In this document: piece by piece, positions 47,711 to 57,549 of the stretch | Numbering within the stretch: position 1 is the first letter of the stretch | How the letters are laid out: each line of letters begins with the position of its first letter | Assembly (NCBI GenBank): GCA_023439125.1 | Contig: JAEXOU010000005.1 | Coordinates: 1-64,000, forward strand | DNA: 64,000 nucleotides | Source of the DNA: Bacillota bacterium | Lineage (GTDB): Bacteria; Bacillota; Clostridia; Lachnospirales; Lachnospiraceae | Direction of reading: 5' to 3' | The notes under the pieces: model-generated | Database searches by the model: none | What the model was told of the DNA's origin: nothing | The model's input: the letters and a program-made list of their open reading frames with translations, nothing else | Program-made: the position numbers and the translations under genes

Positions 47711-47755
47711 ATAACATAAGATAACATAACATAACATAACATAACATAACATAAC
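47711..47755. repeat. ATAAC/ATAAG pentanucleotide tract
   Basis: About nine head-to-tail 5-bp units, the last seven all ATAAC. Related tracts lie at 45137-45182 and 55956-56000. All are in 3' flanks, not coding sequence. Confidence 0.85.
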
Positions 47756-47778
47756 AATACATAACATACATAAATTCA

Positions 47779-47821
47779 GAGCCAGAGATAAACCGTTGAT
47801 TCATAGGTTTACCTCTGGCTC
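47779..47821. terminator. Hairpin terminator, BspA-like copy 2
   Basis: The same 16-bp stem as at 45194-45237, here between the BspA-like gene and the convergent gene at 47839. Confidence 0.8.
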
Positions 47822-47838
47822 TACATGTTGAAAGAAAG

Positions 47839-49656
47839 CTAATCCGTCAAAGAATAACGAACTTTTACTCGATTTTCTATTTTATATACGCCTGTATTGT
47901 ATAATTTACTCCAGTTTACCTCAGCATCTTTTGCTAAGGTTACTTTTAATGTCGAATCACCATAGGTGTTGAGTTCTTCTAAAGCTGTTAGATTAGATAA
48001 ATCTAGTTTTCTAATTTTTGAATTCTTTGACTGGGTAAACCATAGTCCAATTAATTTCTTATTGTTCGATAAATCAAGGCTTGATAAATTGTCACAGTAA
48101 AAACAGCAGAGATATTGTAAATTAACATATGAAGATAAATTAATCGTTTTAATCTTTAAGCGATTTATGTTTAAGATAGCAAGATTTTTTGTATCGGTTG
48201 GTAATGTTAGGGATGATACAGTCTCGATTCCAACTGATAATGAATTCAAAGCTTTGCATTTGGATACATCGACTTTGGTCGTAACAGTAGTACCACTGTG
48301 CCAATTCGATATCCATCCATCTGAACTAATACTAATTAATCCAATATAAAGCTGTTTGATTGTAGGCGCATTTACTGTAATTTTTTTTGTATATGGTTCT
48401 AGCATTATATTGTCTAAGGTTGGGTGTTGAATCTTTAAGGTAGAACTAGTGTATTTTGCGAGGATTAGTTTTTTTAGAGAAGTTAGTTTTTCAATCCCTG
48501 TAAGGTTGGATGTGGATTCTTCAATCGTCAAGTTCTTTACGTTGTCAATTTCAAATTGGGATAGCCATCCGTCCTGGTTGTAGTCATAGCTTGATTCCTT
48601 GAGGGTTTTGTAAAAGGATGGAAAATTACTCTTGCTAATCTTAATTTTTTTTCCTTCGTAATAATTATTATCATATAATCCAGCATCATAGTATTGATGA
48701 TCATAAAACATCTGCGATGTGGAAATATAACAACAGTTATATTTTTCACGTAATTCAGAGCTAATCTCAAAAACTTCATTCGCTGTCATTCCTTGATACC
48801 AAGTAGTCTTTTTACTTTTTGGTAAACTAGCATTTGTGAAATCATCGGTATATACGGCTTTTAACTTCTTATTGCTTGAAAAATCAATGTTTACTAATTT
48901 TGGTGTAAAGTGTATGTAGGCAGAAGCCAGATTTATCATACCACTCGTATCAAGTTTGCTCAGTTTTTCGCAACCTACGATATAGATACATTGGAGCTTA
49001 TTACAATTAGATAGATTTATAGTTTTTATATTAAGGTAGTATAGGTCTAGAACTTTTAGTTGATTTCCTGTTTCGGGAAGGATAACATTGGAGATGTTTT
49101 CGATACAGACTGCGATATAAACAGCAGATTTGCAAGTAGATAAATCAACTTTTTTTACAGTTCCTTTGGACGGACCGTATAAATTAGAAGTGATTGTTTT
49201 CCTGCTAGAATCAATTTGTTCTGTATTTACTGATGATATAACAATCTGTGTAACATTAGGTGCATCAATTTTGACAGATGAATTCGTTGGTTCTATATAG
49301 AGTTTTGAGACATTTTTACACTCATCTGGAATCGTAAGAGTCTTCCCGTTAAAATCATCAATATAAATCGTTGTTACTGAAGTAAAATGTTGTAATCCTT
49401 GTAGATTTTTAATCTTATGAGTAATATATAGTGTTTCTGCATGTTCAATTTCAAACTCGCTTAGCCATCCGTCTTGGTCTGAATCATATGAGATTGCCGT
49501 TTCATATAATTCAAAAAAGTTTTCTTTCGTAATCTCAATTCCATCTGGGGGTGTGAGTTCACTTGATACGTCGGATGCGAATACAGATTGCGGAGTCATT
49601 ACAAAAAGGAATAAAAATAGTGATACAACGATAAAAGTAACTTTCTCTTTTGGCAT
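47839..49656 (-). CDS. Secreted leucine-rich protein with EF-hand-like repeats
   Basis: This is a 605-residue protein with a signal peptide (1-27). Two halves each begin with an EF-hand-like loop (YDSDQDGWLSEFEIE near residue 57 and YDYNQDGWLSQFEID near residue 350) followed by leucine-rich stretches (LKVLDLYYLNIKTINLSNCNKL). The internal duplication is clear. It probably binds calcium and acts outside the cell. AGGAGG precedes the ATG. Confidence 0.8.
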   Translation of the reverse strand: MPKEKVTFIVVSLFLFLFVMTPQSVFASDVSSELTPPDGIEITKENFFELYETAISYDSDQDGWLSEFEIEHAETLYITHKIKNLQGLQHFTSVTTIYIDDFNGKTLTIPDECKNVSKLYIEPTNSSVKIDAPNVTQIVISSVNTEQIDSSRKTITSNLYGPSKGTVKKVDLSTCKSAVYIAVCIENISNVILPETGNQLKVLDLYYLNIKTINLSNCNKLQCIYIVGCEKLSKLDTSGMINLASAYIHFTPKLVNIDFSSNKKLKAVYTDDFTNASLPKSKKTTWYQGMTANEVFEISSELREKYNCCYISTSQMFYDHQYYDAGLYDNNYYEGKKIKISKSNFPSFYKTLKESSYDYNQDGWLSQFEIDNVKNLTIEESTSNLTGIEKLTSLKKLILAKYTSSTLKIQHPTLDNIMLEPYTKKITVNAPTIKQLYIGLISISSDGWISNWHSGTTVTTKVDVSKCKALNSLSVGIETVSSLTLPTDTKNLAILNINRLKIKTINLSSYVNLQYLCCFYCDNLSSLDLSNNKKLIGLWFTQSKNSKIRKLDLSNLTALEELNTYGDSTLKVTLAKDAEVNWSKLYNTGVYKIENRVKVRYSLTD

Positions 49657-49953
49657 AGAATATCCTCCTATCTTCAGTAAATTCTGTGACTACTTTATGT
49701 TTTTATGTACTACTAATATTATAAGTTATTTCGTCAGTTTAGGCAATCATAGAGGGTAAGAGTTTGTATCAAGCAATCGTTGGTTCTATTCATAATGGTA
49801 GCGATATTGTTGAATTTCCTGTTTATGAAAATGTCCTAAAAAACTATCACAGGATTGAATAAATCAGATACATTTGTTATAATTTTAATATCAAATACAT
49901 AGAAAAAAATACTAAATTAGGTATTGATTAACAAAAGGGAAAAGGAGATAAGG

Positions 49954-51321
49954 TTGGATTGGAGTTTGGCATACGAGTTTTGGTAGTCTTGCTATTATGA
50001 CGGTAATTGGTGTCATTGCAATTCTGATGCCTACAATCGGACTGAAGCTAAACGTTCCAATCAACCAGATGAAGTATATCAGTGTCATTGCAATTATAAT
50101 CGCAGTTTCAGGCATGGGGGCTGACTCTACCATGGGTATCAATATGACCTATGGGGTTGCTTTGGGCGTAAGCTGTATGTATTTTAATCAGAAGTTTACC
50201 CGCAATATCTGCATCATCGGCTACTTTTTTATGATGATTTCTGTGTATTTTAAAGTTGGTCAAAGTATATCTCTATTAATCTCAAAAGGTTCTGGATTTA
50301 CTACAGAGTATGTTATTATGAGCGCCATATTTATTGCGATAGCAGGATCATCACGTAAATTATTGGTCAACCTTCATAATACGGAGAAGGTAAAGCATGT
50401 AGTAGAAAATTGTGAAGATGCTTCGGAAAGCTTAGTTCATGTAGTTGATCAATTGGCAGAAGCCGTTAAGAATACTAGAAACGCCAATCAACAGATTATG
50501 GATGCCGTAGATAAGACACTTGTTGATTGTAATAAAAGTATGTCACATGTGAAAAATACAAATGATAGTATTGAACATATGATTCGTATGGCAGATACGA
50601 TTACAACACATACTAAAGAAATGATTGGAGTTGCTGATAGTACGAACGAGGCGATGCATCAATATGCTCAATTGATGGATGATGCTGTAGATAGTATGAA
50701 AAACATTGAAACTACCGCGAATACGACAGAAGAAGCAATCGATAATCTAACGAATTGTATGAAACGGATTTCAGAATTTGCAGATACAATTTCTCATATC
50801 ACAAGTCAGACGAACCTGCTTTCACTGAATGCTTCAATCGAGGCTGCAAGAGCTGGGGAAAATGGACGTGGTTTGCAGTAGTTGCTGAACAGGTACGGGT
50901 ACTGGCTGAACAGTCCAAACAAGCTAGTGATAACATCAGTAGTCTGATTGGAAACATTGAATCAGTTATCGCGGAGGCAAAAGACGCGATTACAGATAAC
51001 CAGAATTCTGTTTTGAGTGGAATTGATTTAATACATAATATAAAAAATAAGGTCGAAGATATAAGCAAACTTCAGTTGGAAACTAAGGAAAAGGTGCAAC
51101 AGATATATGAATTTAGTAATACTACGAAGATTCGCAGTAATGAAGTTGCGAAACAGTCTGAGGAAATGGCAGCAGATGTTCAGAATACATTAAGACAGAC
51201 TAACGCAATTGCAGATGCTGCAAAGACACAGTCTGATATTACTGTAACGTTGGATGATTCCTTCCACATGGTTGATGATATTTCAAAGAATCTGTTAGCA
51301 ATCAGTAGTCAAATCGACTAA
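49954..51321 (+). pseudogene. Chemoreceptor pseudogene (frameshifted)
   Basis: Membrane helices (49997-50360) are followed by an MCP signalling domain. The frame breaks at about 50870: GGENGRGF requires GGTTTTGCA, but the sequence has GGTTTGCA, so one T is missing, and the frame resumes as FAVVAEQVRVLAEQSKQ to 51321. At the 5' end a TTG with ribosome site (49954) runs into TAG at 49984 while the adjacent frame stays open, a second break. It resembles the membrane receptor type at 7683 but lacks PilZ. The 49657-49953 gap holds AT-rich sequence only. Confidence 0.8.
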
Positions 51322-51502
51322 CCAATTTGTTTTTATTTCACCTTATGATATTGAGGCCTATAGGCAAGAAAAGAGATTGAGTTGCCTATAGGCTCTTTTT
51401 AGTTGTCCCTAAGCAATCATCACTATTGTATCTATAAACGAGTTGCAAATTCACAAAAATGTTAGTAAAATGAGACGTGAATTAGAAAGGATTGGTACCT
51501 AT

Positions 51503-51871
51503 ATGAAATTTAAAATGATACACGAAAATTATAATGTATACGACTTGCAGAAATCTATGGCATTCTACGAAGAAGCATTGGGACTGACAGAGAAGAGAAG
51601 AATTGAGTCAGAAGATGGTTCATTCATCATCGTTTATCTTGGTAATGATGAAACGGATTTCGTATTGGAATTAACTTGGTTGAGAGACATGGATCGCCCA
51701 TATAATCTCGGAGACTGTGAATTCCATCTTGCATTCGCAACTAAAGATTACAATGCAGCCTATGAATTGCATAAGAAGATGGGATGTATTTGCTATGAAA
51801 ATCCGTCTATGGGAATCTATTTTATTTCGGATCCAGATGGTTATTGGTTGGAAATCGTTCCAGCAAAATAA
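51503..51871 (+). CDS. Glyoxalase/VOC-family protein (lactoylglutathione lyase-like)
   Basis: This is a 122-residue protein. The metal-ligand pattern of glyoxalase I is complete: H in MIHENYNVYDL, E in LELTW, H in CEFHLAFAT, E in YWLEIVPAK. It may detoxify methylglyoxal-thiol adducts. ATG 51503 has AGAAAGGA upstream; an ORF extension to 51443 has no ribosome site. Confidence 0.87.
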   Translation: MKFKMIHENYNVYDLQKSMAFYEEALGLTEKRRIESEDGSFIIVYLGNDETDFVLELTWLRDMDRPYNLGDCEFHLAFATKDYNAAYELHKKMGCICYENPSMGIYFISDPDGYWLEIVPAK

Positions 51872-51943
51872 CAAAGATGTTACGCTTTCTGCATAACTTT
51901 TCAAAGACACTTAAATAACACAGAATTAAAATGTAGCTGAACA

Positions 51944-52023
51944 GCGCTTAGACAAGGTCCAATAGGAGTTTACTCCTACTGGATCTTTTTTCGGATTGCC
52001 CGCTGCACGGATATGAGCATATG
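51944..52023. repeat. Dispersed repeat module with terminator hairpin
   Basis: GGTCCAATAGGAG TTTA CTCCTACTGGATC (51956-51985) followed by T6, then GGATTGCCCGCTGCACG and ATATGAGCAT. This matches 15871-15938 and ends the glyoxalase transcript. Confidence 0.7.
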
Positions 52024-52178
52024 TTTGAGATTTCTTTGAAGGAAAATTATCAGTGTTGTAGTATCCCATTTAATGTTTGGACGTGGCATTGGAATTGGAA
52101 TCTTATGATGGTAGATGAATTGTAGTTTTGACTGGGGAGTGATATACTAGATGTACGTATTTTACAGGAGGTGATGCG

Positions 52179-52976
52179 GTGAGTACATACGTTATGTAGG
52201 ACATTCATGGTTGTTTCACAGACTTACAGGCGATGCTTAGGCAAATCAATTTTTCGAAGAAAGACAGGTTAATTATTGCCGGAGACTATATCGATCGAGG
52301 TGTACAAAACTTTGAGATGTTGAAGTGGATAGAAAATTGTCCTAACAATATCATTCTACTACGTGGCAATCACGATGAAGAATTTGCTTATTGCATCGAC
52401 TTGTTGAAGGTTATAATTAAGAAGAGCAATCGAAAAGCTCATAGTTATGAAGATACGGTAACAGCTTATGCCATGATGAAGGAACTAGCTGATAAAAAAA
52501 TTAAACAAATGGCTCCTTTTGATTATTACGGAACAATCGGACAACTTATTCTTGAACATTCTGTTTGTATGGAGCAGCTAGAGAGATGGAGTTCATGTAT
52601 CCGTAACATGTCATTTGTTTTCAAAGATTATATTGCAGGGAAGAATTGTGTGGTTGTACATGCTGGATATATTGAAAATTTAGATTGTGCAGAAACGGAA
52701 GATCACTTTGATTCGGTGGAAGATTTTTATCTTTATGCTCGGGATGATGCTTATATTTGCGGTGGGATTGAGCATGGAATAGTCGTTGCAGGTCATACGC
52801 CAACGTGGATGTCAGATGAACTGCCCTATAACGAAGGCAATATATACCGTTCCTATGATGAGGAACTAGATTGTGTCTTTTATGATGTTGATTGCGGGTG
52901 TGCCTATAGAGGAAAAGTACCAGATGCTAAGCTGGCTTGTATTCGACTAGAAGATGAGAAAATATTTTATATATAG
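52179..52976 (+). pseudogene. Metallophosphoesterase with amber codon at the GDIHG motif
   Basis: From GTG 52179 (7 bases after AGGAGG) the frame reads STYVM-TAG-DIHGCFTDLQAMLRQINF. The TAG at 52197-52199 replaces the Gly of the GDIHG metal motif. The rest is intact: GDYIDRG, LRGNHDEEF, VVHAGY and VVAGHTP are all PPP-type phosphoesterase motifs. Translation from ATG 52233 would lack the first Asp-His metal ligands. It is inactive, or needs read-through. Read-through would give a protein of about 265 residues. Confidence 0.7.
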
Positions 52977-53005
52977 TAAAATAAGATAAGGAATGGTACA
53001 AAAAA

Positions 53006-53260
53006 ATGCCAACAACAGGGTTACATCTAGCCGATATTGAAAGATTGATAGGAGTATTACAACAATTAGTGGATAAAGGGAACACAATTATAACAGTTGA
53101 GCACAATATGAACTTTATTAGTACGGTTGATTATGTGATTGATTTAGGGCCAGAAGGTGGTGATAAAGGTGGATATATTGTGACTCAGGGAACGCCAGAA
53201 GAAATAGTATCTGTCACGAAATCATATACTGGTCAATATCTAAAAGATTATTTGAAATAA
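53006..53260 (+). pseudogene. UvrA C-terminal fragment
   Basis: 84 codons match the end of UvrA-type ABC ATPases: [49 protein letters not shown]. Walker B Asp-Glu and everything before it are missing, so it is a truncated remnant. The sequence 5' of it is not UvrA-like. Confidence 0.8.
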
Positions 53261-53272
53261 ACATACGTAATG

Positions 53273-53317
53273 CACCTCCTTGTGGTTGTCTAGTAGACTG
53301 GCATAAGGAGGTGTTTT
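53273..53317 (+). terminator. Hairpin terminator
   Basis: CACCTCCTT (53273-53281) and AAGGAGGTG (53305-53313) pair, followed by TTTTA. The right arm resembles a ribosome site but no frame follows. Confidence 0.6.
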
Positions 53318-53480
53318 AATGGGGGACCAAAGTTGATATAGATTTAATAAAAATAAGATTTACAGATGTACCTAAATGTTTTATTATAACCATTGAGTAG
53401 ATGTTTATTTAATAAAAGAAAAGTTACATATTCAATGGCGTTTCGCAAATCCTAAAATTAACTAGAAAAGGAGACAAAAT

Positions 53481-54398
53481 ATGAACACTAAGAAAACAAA
53501 CCCAATTATTGAATCAATTTACACAGCAGATCCTGCACCTATGGTGGTGGGAGATACACTTTATCTGTATACCACTCACGATGAAGATGAGCTCATCAAT
53601 GATTTTTATACAATGTTTGACTGGCGTTGTTACTCTACAAAGGATATGGTGAACTGGACTGACCATGGTGTGATTTTCTCTTTGGATGATATTGAATGGG
53701 CGGATGACAGAGCATGGGCACCTCAGGCAGTAGAGCGTAATGGTAAGTTTTATCTTTATTGCCCAGTACATAAAAAAGACGGTGGAATGGCAATTGCAGT
53801 AGGTGTATCTGATCACCCTGCAGGACCTTTTAAGGAATTGGGTGAACCTCTTATCGATGAAGGGGATTGGAATGATATTGACCCTACCGTATTTATTGAT
53901 GATGATGGTCAAGCATATCTTTATTTTGGAAACCCTGAACTTCGTTATGTACTTTTAAATGAAGATATGGTTTCGTATGATAAAACTGTTGGTATAGTGA
54001 AAGTTCCTATGACTGAGGATGCGTTTGGAAAGGGAAGCCATGATACAGGTACAACTTATGGAGAGGGCCCTTGGTTCTATAAAAAGAATAATCTTTATTA
54101 TATGGTATATGCGGGGTTTGCATTGGATCAGCAAAATGAACATCTGGCTTATTCAACCTCAATCTCGCCAACTGGTCCATGGGTGTATGGCGGTGTTTTA
54201 ATGGAGGCAGGAGATTGCTTTACAAACCATCCAGGTATTGCAGATTTCAAGGGACATTCTTATCTGTTTTACCATACTTCTGATTTGCCAGGCGGAAACT
54301 TATTCCACAGATCAGTTTGTGTCGCTGAGTTTAAGTATAATGAGGATGGCTCTATTGATACTGTGAATAAGTGTGACAGTGTAGAAGGAATAGAATAA
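53481..54398 (+). CDS. Glycoside hydrolase family 43 (arabinofuranosidase/xylosidase)
   Basis: This is a 305-residue five-bladed beta-propeller enzyme. Catalytic residues fit D18 in YTADPAPM (general base), D in DIDPTVFID (pKa modulator) and E in TTYGEGPWF (general acid). There is no signal peptide, so it acts inside the cell on imported arabinoxylan or arabinan oligosaccharides. AAAAGGAG precedes ATG 53481. It supports a plant-fibre lifestyle. Confidence 0.9.
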   Translation: MNTKKTNPIIESIYTADPAPMVVGDTLYLYTTHDEDELINDFYTMFDWRCYSTKDMVNWTDHGVIFSLDDIEWADDRAWAPQAVERNGKFYLYCPVHKKDGGMAIAVGVSDHPAGPFKELGEPLIDEGDWNDIDPTVFIDDDGQAYLYFGNPELRYVLLNEDMVSYDKTVGIVKVPMTEDAFGKGSHDTGTTYGEGPWFYKKNNLYYMVYAGFALDQQNEHLAYSTSISPTGPWVYGGVLMEAGDCFTNHPGIADFKGHSYLFYHTSDLPGGNLFHRSVCVAEFKYNEDGSIDTVNKCDSVEGIE

Positions 54399-54482
54399 TA
54401 GGTTAATAATGACTTTGTTCCCATTGTTATCAGCAAAAAACCCAATATCCATTAAATAAAATTAAATTCACCTATATCAGAA

Positions 54483-54527
54483 TGCACATTGTGCGGTATG
54501 GCTATACCGTAGGGTGTGTATTTTTTT
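54483..54527 (+). terminator. Hairpin terminator after GH43
   Basis: TGCACATTGTGCGGTAT and ATACCGTAGGGTGTGTA form an interrupted stem with a 4-base loop followed by T7. Confidence 0.75.
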
Positions 54528-54678
54528 GTACGCAACACACTTTACTTGAATGAAGTTCGTGAATTATAATAGCAAGGAATGGTTATAATGTCTTTAAGTT
54601 CCCTGTAATCATATTGTATTTGGGGCGCAGAAAAAAGAAGGTATCCTAGAAATACTTGAAGGAAAGGGATAACAAATA

Positions 54679-55962
54679 ATGAAAAAAAGAAAACTACATT
54701 ATGCTTGGATCATTTTATTAGGTGTAATTTTAATACGAGGGTTTGCATCTGGTGGAATTAATATGACATCTGGATTGTTTTTAGAGCCTGTTTCAGAGGA
54801 TATTGGAGTAGGTATCGGCACAATTTCTTTATATCTTAGTATTATGTCAGTAGTTACAGTTATCTTCCTACCAATTGCTGGTAAGATAATCAATAAATAT
54901 GATATCCGTATTATTTCTATTATTGGCGCTTTTCTACAGGCGTTATCTTTTGTTGCGTTTGGATTTTTAACATCTGTATTTGGTTGGTATATATTAGCCA
55001 TTCCACAAGCAATTGGGGCAATTTTTATTGCAACTCTAATGGGACCAATTCTAATTAATCGTTGGTTTGTTAAGAATAAGGGATTTATTATGGGGATTCA
55101 AATGGCTTTTGTTGGTTTATTTGGCGCTGTACTAGAACCTGTAACCGCTAAATTGATTTCTCGAAATGGTTGGCGGTATGCTTATTTTATCATTGGTAGT
55201 ATTACTTTTGTTGTTGTAGTCATTGCCAGTATCCTCTTTATTCGGAACAGGCCTTCGGATAAAAAACTATCAGCCCTTGGAGCAGGAGATAGAACAGAAA
55301 CAAAGAAACAGGTATCGGATGATGTGGTTCATATTCCAGAGAATATCGTATTAAAATCAGCTTCATTTTATTTGTTGTTATTCTTCATGATTGCAATTAC
55401 AGGTGTAGGAGTTTTTAATCAACATATACCTACCTATGGAGAATTACTTGGATTTAGTATAAATCAGACGGGTGAGGCATTATCATCTTCCTCGATTGGA
55501 ACAGCAATTGGATCCGTTGCAATTGGATTTATTAGTGACCGAATCGGAAGTCTTAAAACTTGTTATATTATGATTGGTGCGGGGTTAGCGGCAGTCGTTG
55601 CATTTTTATTTGGAGGAAGCGGAATCGTTATATTTTTCATTGCATCCTTTCTACATGGTTTTGCTAGTGCAGGAATTATGGTATTAGCACCGATTTTAAC
55701 TCTCTCTTTTTATGGAAACAAAGATTATGAGAAGATTTTTTCAAAGATATCTATGGGTGCACCAATTGCATCGATTTTACTAATTCCTTTCTATGGATTT
55801 ATCTATGATTATACACATAGTTATTTTTTAGTTTTACTGATTATAGCATTTCTCCTTATTTTTTCAACGATCAGTATTTCATTAGGATGGAAAAAACGAT
55901 GTACCTTAATGAATGTCCAACAAGGAGAGAAGAATGATATGAGAAAAGATAGAATAAGATAA
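54679..55962 (+). CDS. MFS transporter (monocarboxylate/oxalate-formate type)
   Basis: This is a 427-residue protein with about 12 membrane helices. The loop GKIINKYDIR and the second-half motif GFISDRIGS are MFS signatures; the start WIILLGVILIRGFASGGINMTSGLFLEPV resembles oxalate/formate and monocarboxylate carriers. The substrate is unknown. GAAAGGGATAAC precedes the ATG. The last codons merge into a simple repeat. Confidence 0.85.
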   Translation: MKKRKLHYAWIILLGVILIRGFASGGINMTSGLFLEPVSEDIGVGIGTISLYLSIMSVVTVIFLPIAGKIINKYDIRIISIIGAFLQALSFVAFGFLTSVFGWYILAIPQAIGAIFIATLMGPILINRWFVKNKGFIMGIQMAFVGLFGAVLEPVTAKLISRNGWRYAYFIIGSITFVVVVIASILFIRNRPSDKKLSALGAGDRTETKKQVSDDVVHIPENIVLKSASFYLLLFFMIAITGVGVFNQHIPTYGELLGFSINQTGEALSSSSIGTAIGSVAIGFISDRIGSLKTCYIMIGAGLAAVVAFLFGGSGIVIFFIASFLHGFASAGIMVLAPILTLSFYGNKDYEKIFSKISMGAPIASILLIPFYGFIYDYTHSYFLVLLIIAFLLIFSTISISLGWKKRCTLMNVQQGEKNDMRKDRIR

Positions 55963-56000
55963 GACATTATAAGATAAGACATTATAAGATAAGACAGTAT
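55956..56000. repeat. 15-bp tandem repeat at the end of the MFS gene
   Basis: AAGATAAGACATTAT occurs three times, the third with one change (CAGTAT). The first unit overlaps the stop codon of the MFS gene, so copy-number change would alter or extend the C terminus. Confidence 0.8.
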
Positions 56001-56049
56001 GAAATAGGATATAATAGTATATTATGTATATTGTTATTTTAAGTGAATG

Positions 56050-56093
56050 AAAAGCCTAGAATACTTGTATACCAAGTACCCTGGGCTTTTTTT
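56050..56093 (+). terminator. Hairpin terminator
   Basis: AAAGCCTAGAATACTTG and CCAAGTACCCTGGGCTTT pair with small mismatches, followed by a T run. Confidence 0.65.
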
Positions 56094-56240
56094 AATAGGA
56101 AAGTTCTTTGAACTTCCCTATTAAAAAAAGCGTCTAAGAAGAAGGACGCAAATATACGCACTACGCTACGCTACGGCGCGGAACAAAAGCTGTGCTTGAA
56201 AAGTGTTGCTCGTGAGAGTGTGCGAAGCACACTTTTGTTC
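56094..56240. repeat. Structured intergenic element, copy 2
   Basis: This is the second copy of the 19021-19153 element: AATAGGAAAGTTC/GAACTTCCCTATT hairpin, CGCACTACGCTACGCTACGG, then GAACAAAAG (56181-56189) pairing with CTTTTGTTC (56232-56240). The second half is nearly identical to copy 1; the middle is longer. No gene is seen in 55963-56369. Confidence 0.7.
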
Positions 56241-56369
56241 AATAATTATGTAAAAAGTAAAGTGATTCGTATTTGCTAAACAGCTATCTCAAGTGTATAA
56301 TATTGGTTATAAGAAATTTTGTGTACATATTACTTTATGAGACGAAAGATATATACAGGAGGATAGAAT

Positions 56370-57533
56370 ATGAGGAATTTTCCGATTGAGGTTACAAAAG
56401 GAGAAGTACCTTATAACCCACAGGAAGCGGGATATGAGGAAGAACGACTTGAGGTTTTGGATGGACACTTTAAGAAGTTGATTCAACAGGATATGTTGCA
56501 ATCAGCAAGTTATTGCCTATCAAGAAACAATAAGATATTTGCACATAGAGGGATTGGATTCCTAAATCACAAGGAAGAAGATAGCAGACCTTTTCTGCCA
56601 GATAGTGTTTATGGAATTTATTCAATTACAAAGTTAGTTACTGCAGTAGCTGTTTTACAATTAGTTGAGGATGGAATCATTCGGTTAGACCAGCCAGTTG
56701 GTGAAATTCTACAAGAGTTCAAAGACGATCCATTTGATAAGATCCAAGTTTGGCATTTACTGACTCATACTTCAGGCTTATATTGTGATGATGGGTGTAA
56801 ACCTGATAAGTATCATGAAAGTGTCAGCAGTATTATGAAAAGTCCACAATGGATTGATAAGTTATTAAGTAAAGGATTGAGCAGTGAACCAGGAAAGGAA
56901 TGGGCATATTCTTCTTTGGGATATAATGTGCTCGGTGAAATCATAACACGTTCCACTGGAATCTTTGCACATGATTATATTAATGAGAGAGTATTAAAGC
57001 CTTGTGATATGAAGGATACCCATTGGGAATATACTACAAAATATAAAGACCGCTATAATAGTCGCTTTGATTGGACAGATCAGTGCATATCAGGAGCAGA
57101 TGAGGTTCAGGAGAAACTTGAAAAGCCAGTTCCACGGACATGGAATGGTCTTCTTTCAACAGATGAGGATTTGGTGAAGTTCGGATTAATGCTCTTAAAT
57201 AATGGAAAATATAATGCAAGACATGTGCTTGGTAGAAAAGCAGTAGAAGCATTGAAACGAATTCAAACTCCACCTGATGTAAAAAACTATTGCTGGGGAG
57301 CGAATGGTGCCAATAATCCTTATGGGTTGGGTCCGTCTGTTCAGGTAGCAACAAATCTTTCACAGCTTGTAACACCTGGAACGATCAATCATGAGGGATG
57401 GGGAACCTGTTGTCTGATGATTGATTATGAGGAGAACTTTGTAGCACTATGGACTGCACAATTTGTTGGAGACAACTGGAATATGCTTCCACTTCGTAAT
57501 GTAGCATCGATATTGTGGTCAGGAATTATTTAA
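56370..57533 (+). CDS. Serine hydrolase (class C beta-lactamase / esterase family)
   Basis: This is a 387-residue protein. SITK in YSITKLVTAVAV is the SxxK catalytic tetrad, YSSLGYN the YxN-like motif and HEGWGT the KTG-equivalent. There is no signal peptide. Such proteins include EstB-type esterases and D-amino-acid peptidases. It is co-directional with, and 10 bp before, the esterase at 57550, so they probably work on the same ester-type substrate. Confidence 0.85.
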   Translation: MRNFPIEVTKGEVPYNPQEAGYEEERLEVLDGHFKKLIQQDMLQSASYCLSRNNKIFAHRGIGFLNHKEEDSRPFLPDSVYGIYSITKLVTAVAVLQLVEDGIIRLDQPVGEILQEFKDDPFDKIQVWHLLTHTSGLYCDDGCKPDKYHESVSSIMKSPQWIDKLLSKGLSSEPGKEWAYSSLGYNVLGEIITRSTGIFAHDYINERVLKPCDMKDTHWEYTTKYKDRYNSRFDWTDQCISGADEVQEKLEKPVPRTWNGLLSTDEDLVKFGLMLLNNGKYNARHVLGRKAVEALKRIQTPPDVKNYCWGANGANNPYGLGPSVQVATNLSQLVTPGTINHEGWGTCCLMIDYEENFVALWTAQFVGDNWNMLPLRNVASILWSGII

Positions 57534-57549
57534 TTAAAGGAGATTGTTT

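Noticed and set aside
47711..47755. CRISPR array
   Set aside because: The units are 5 bp with no spacers; it is a simple tandem tract.
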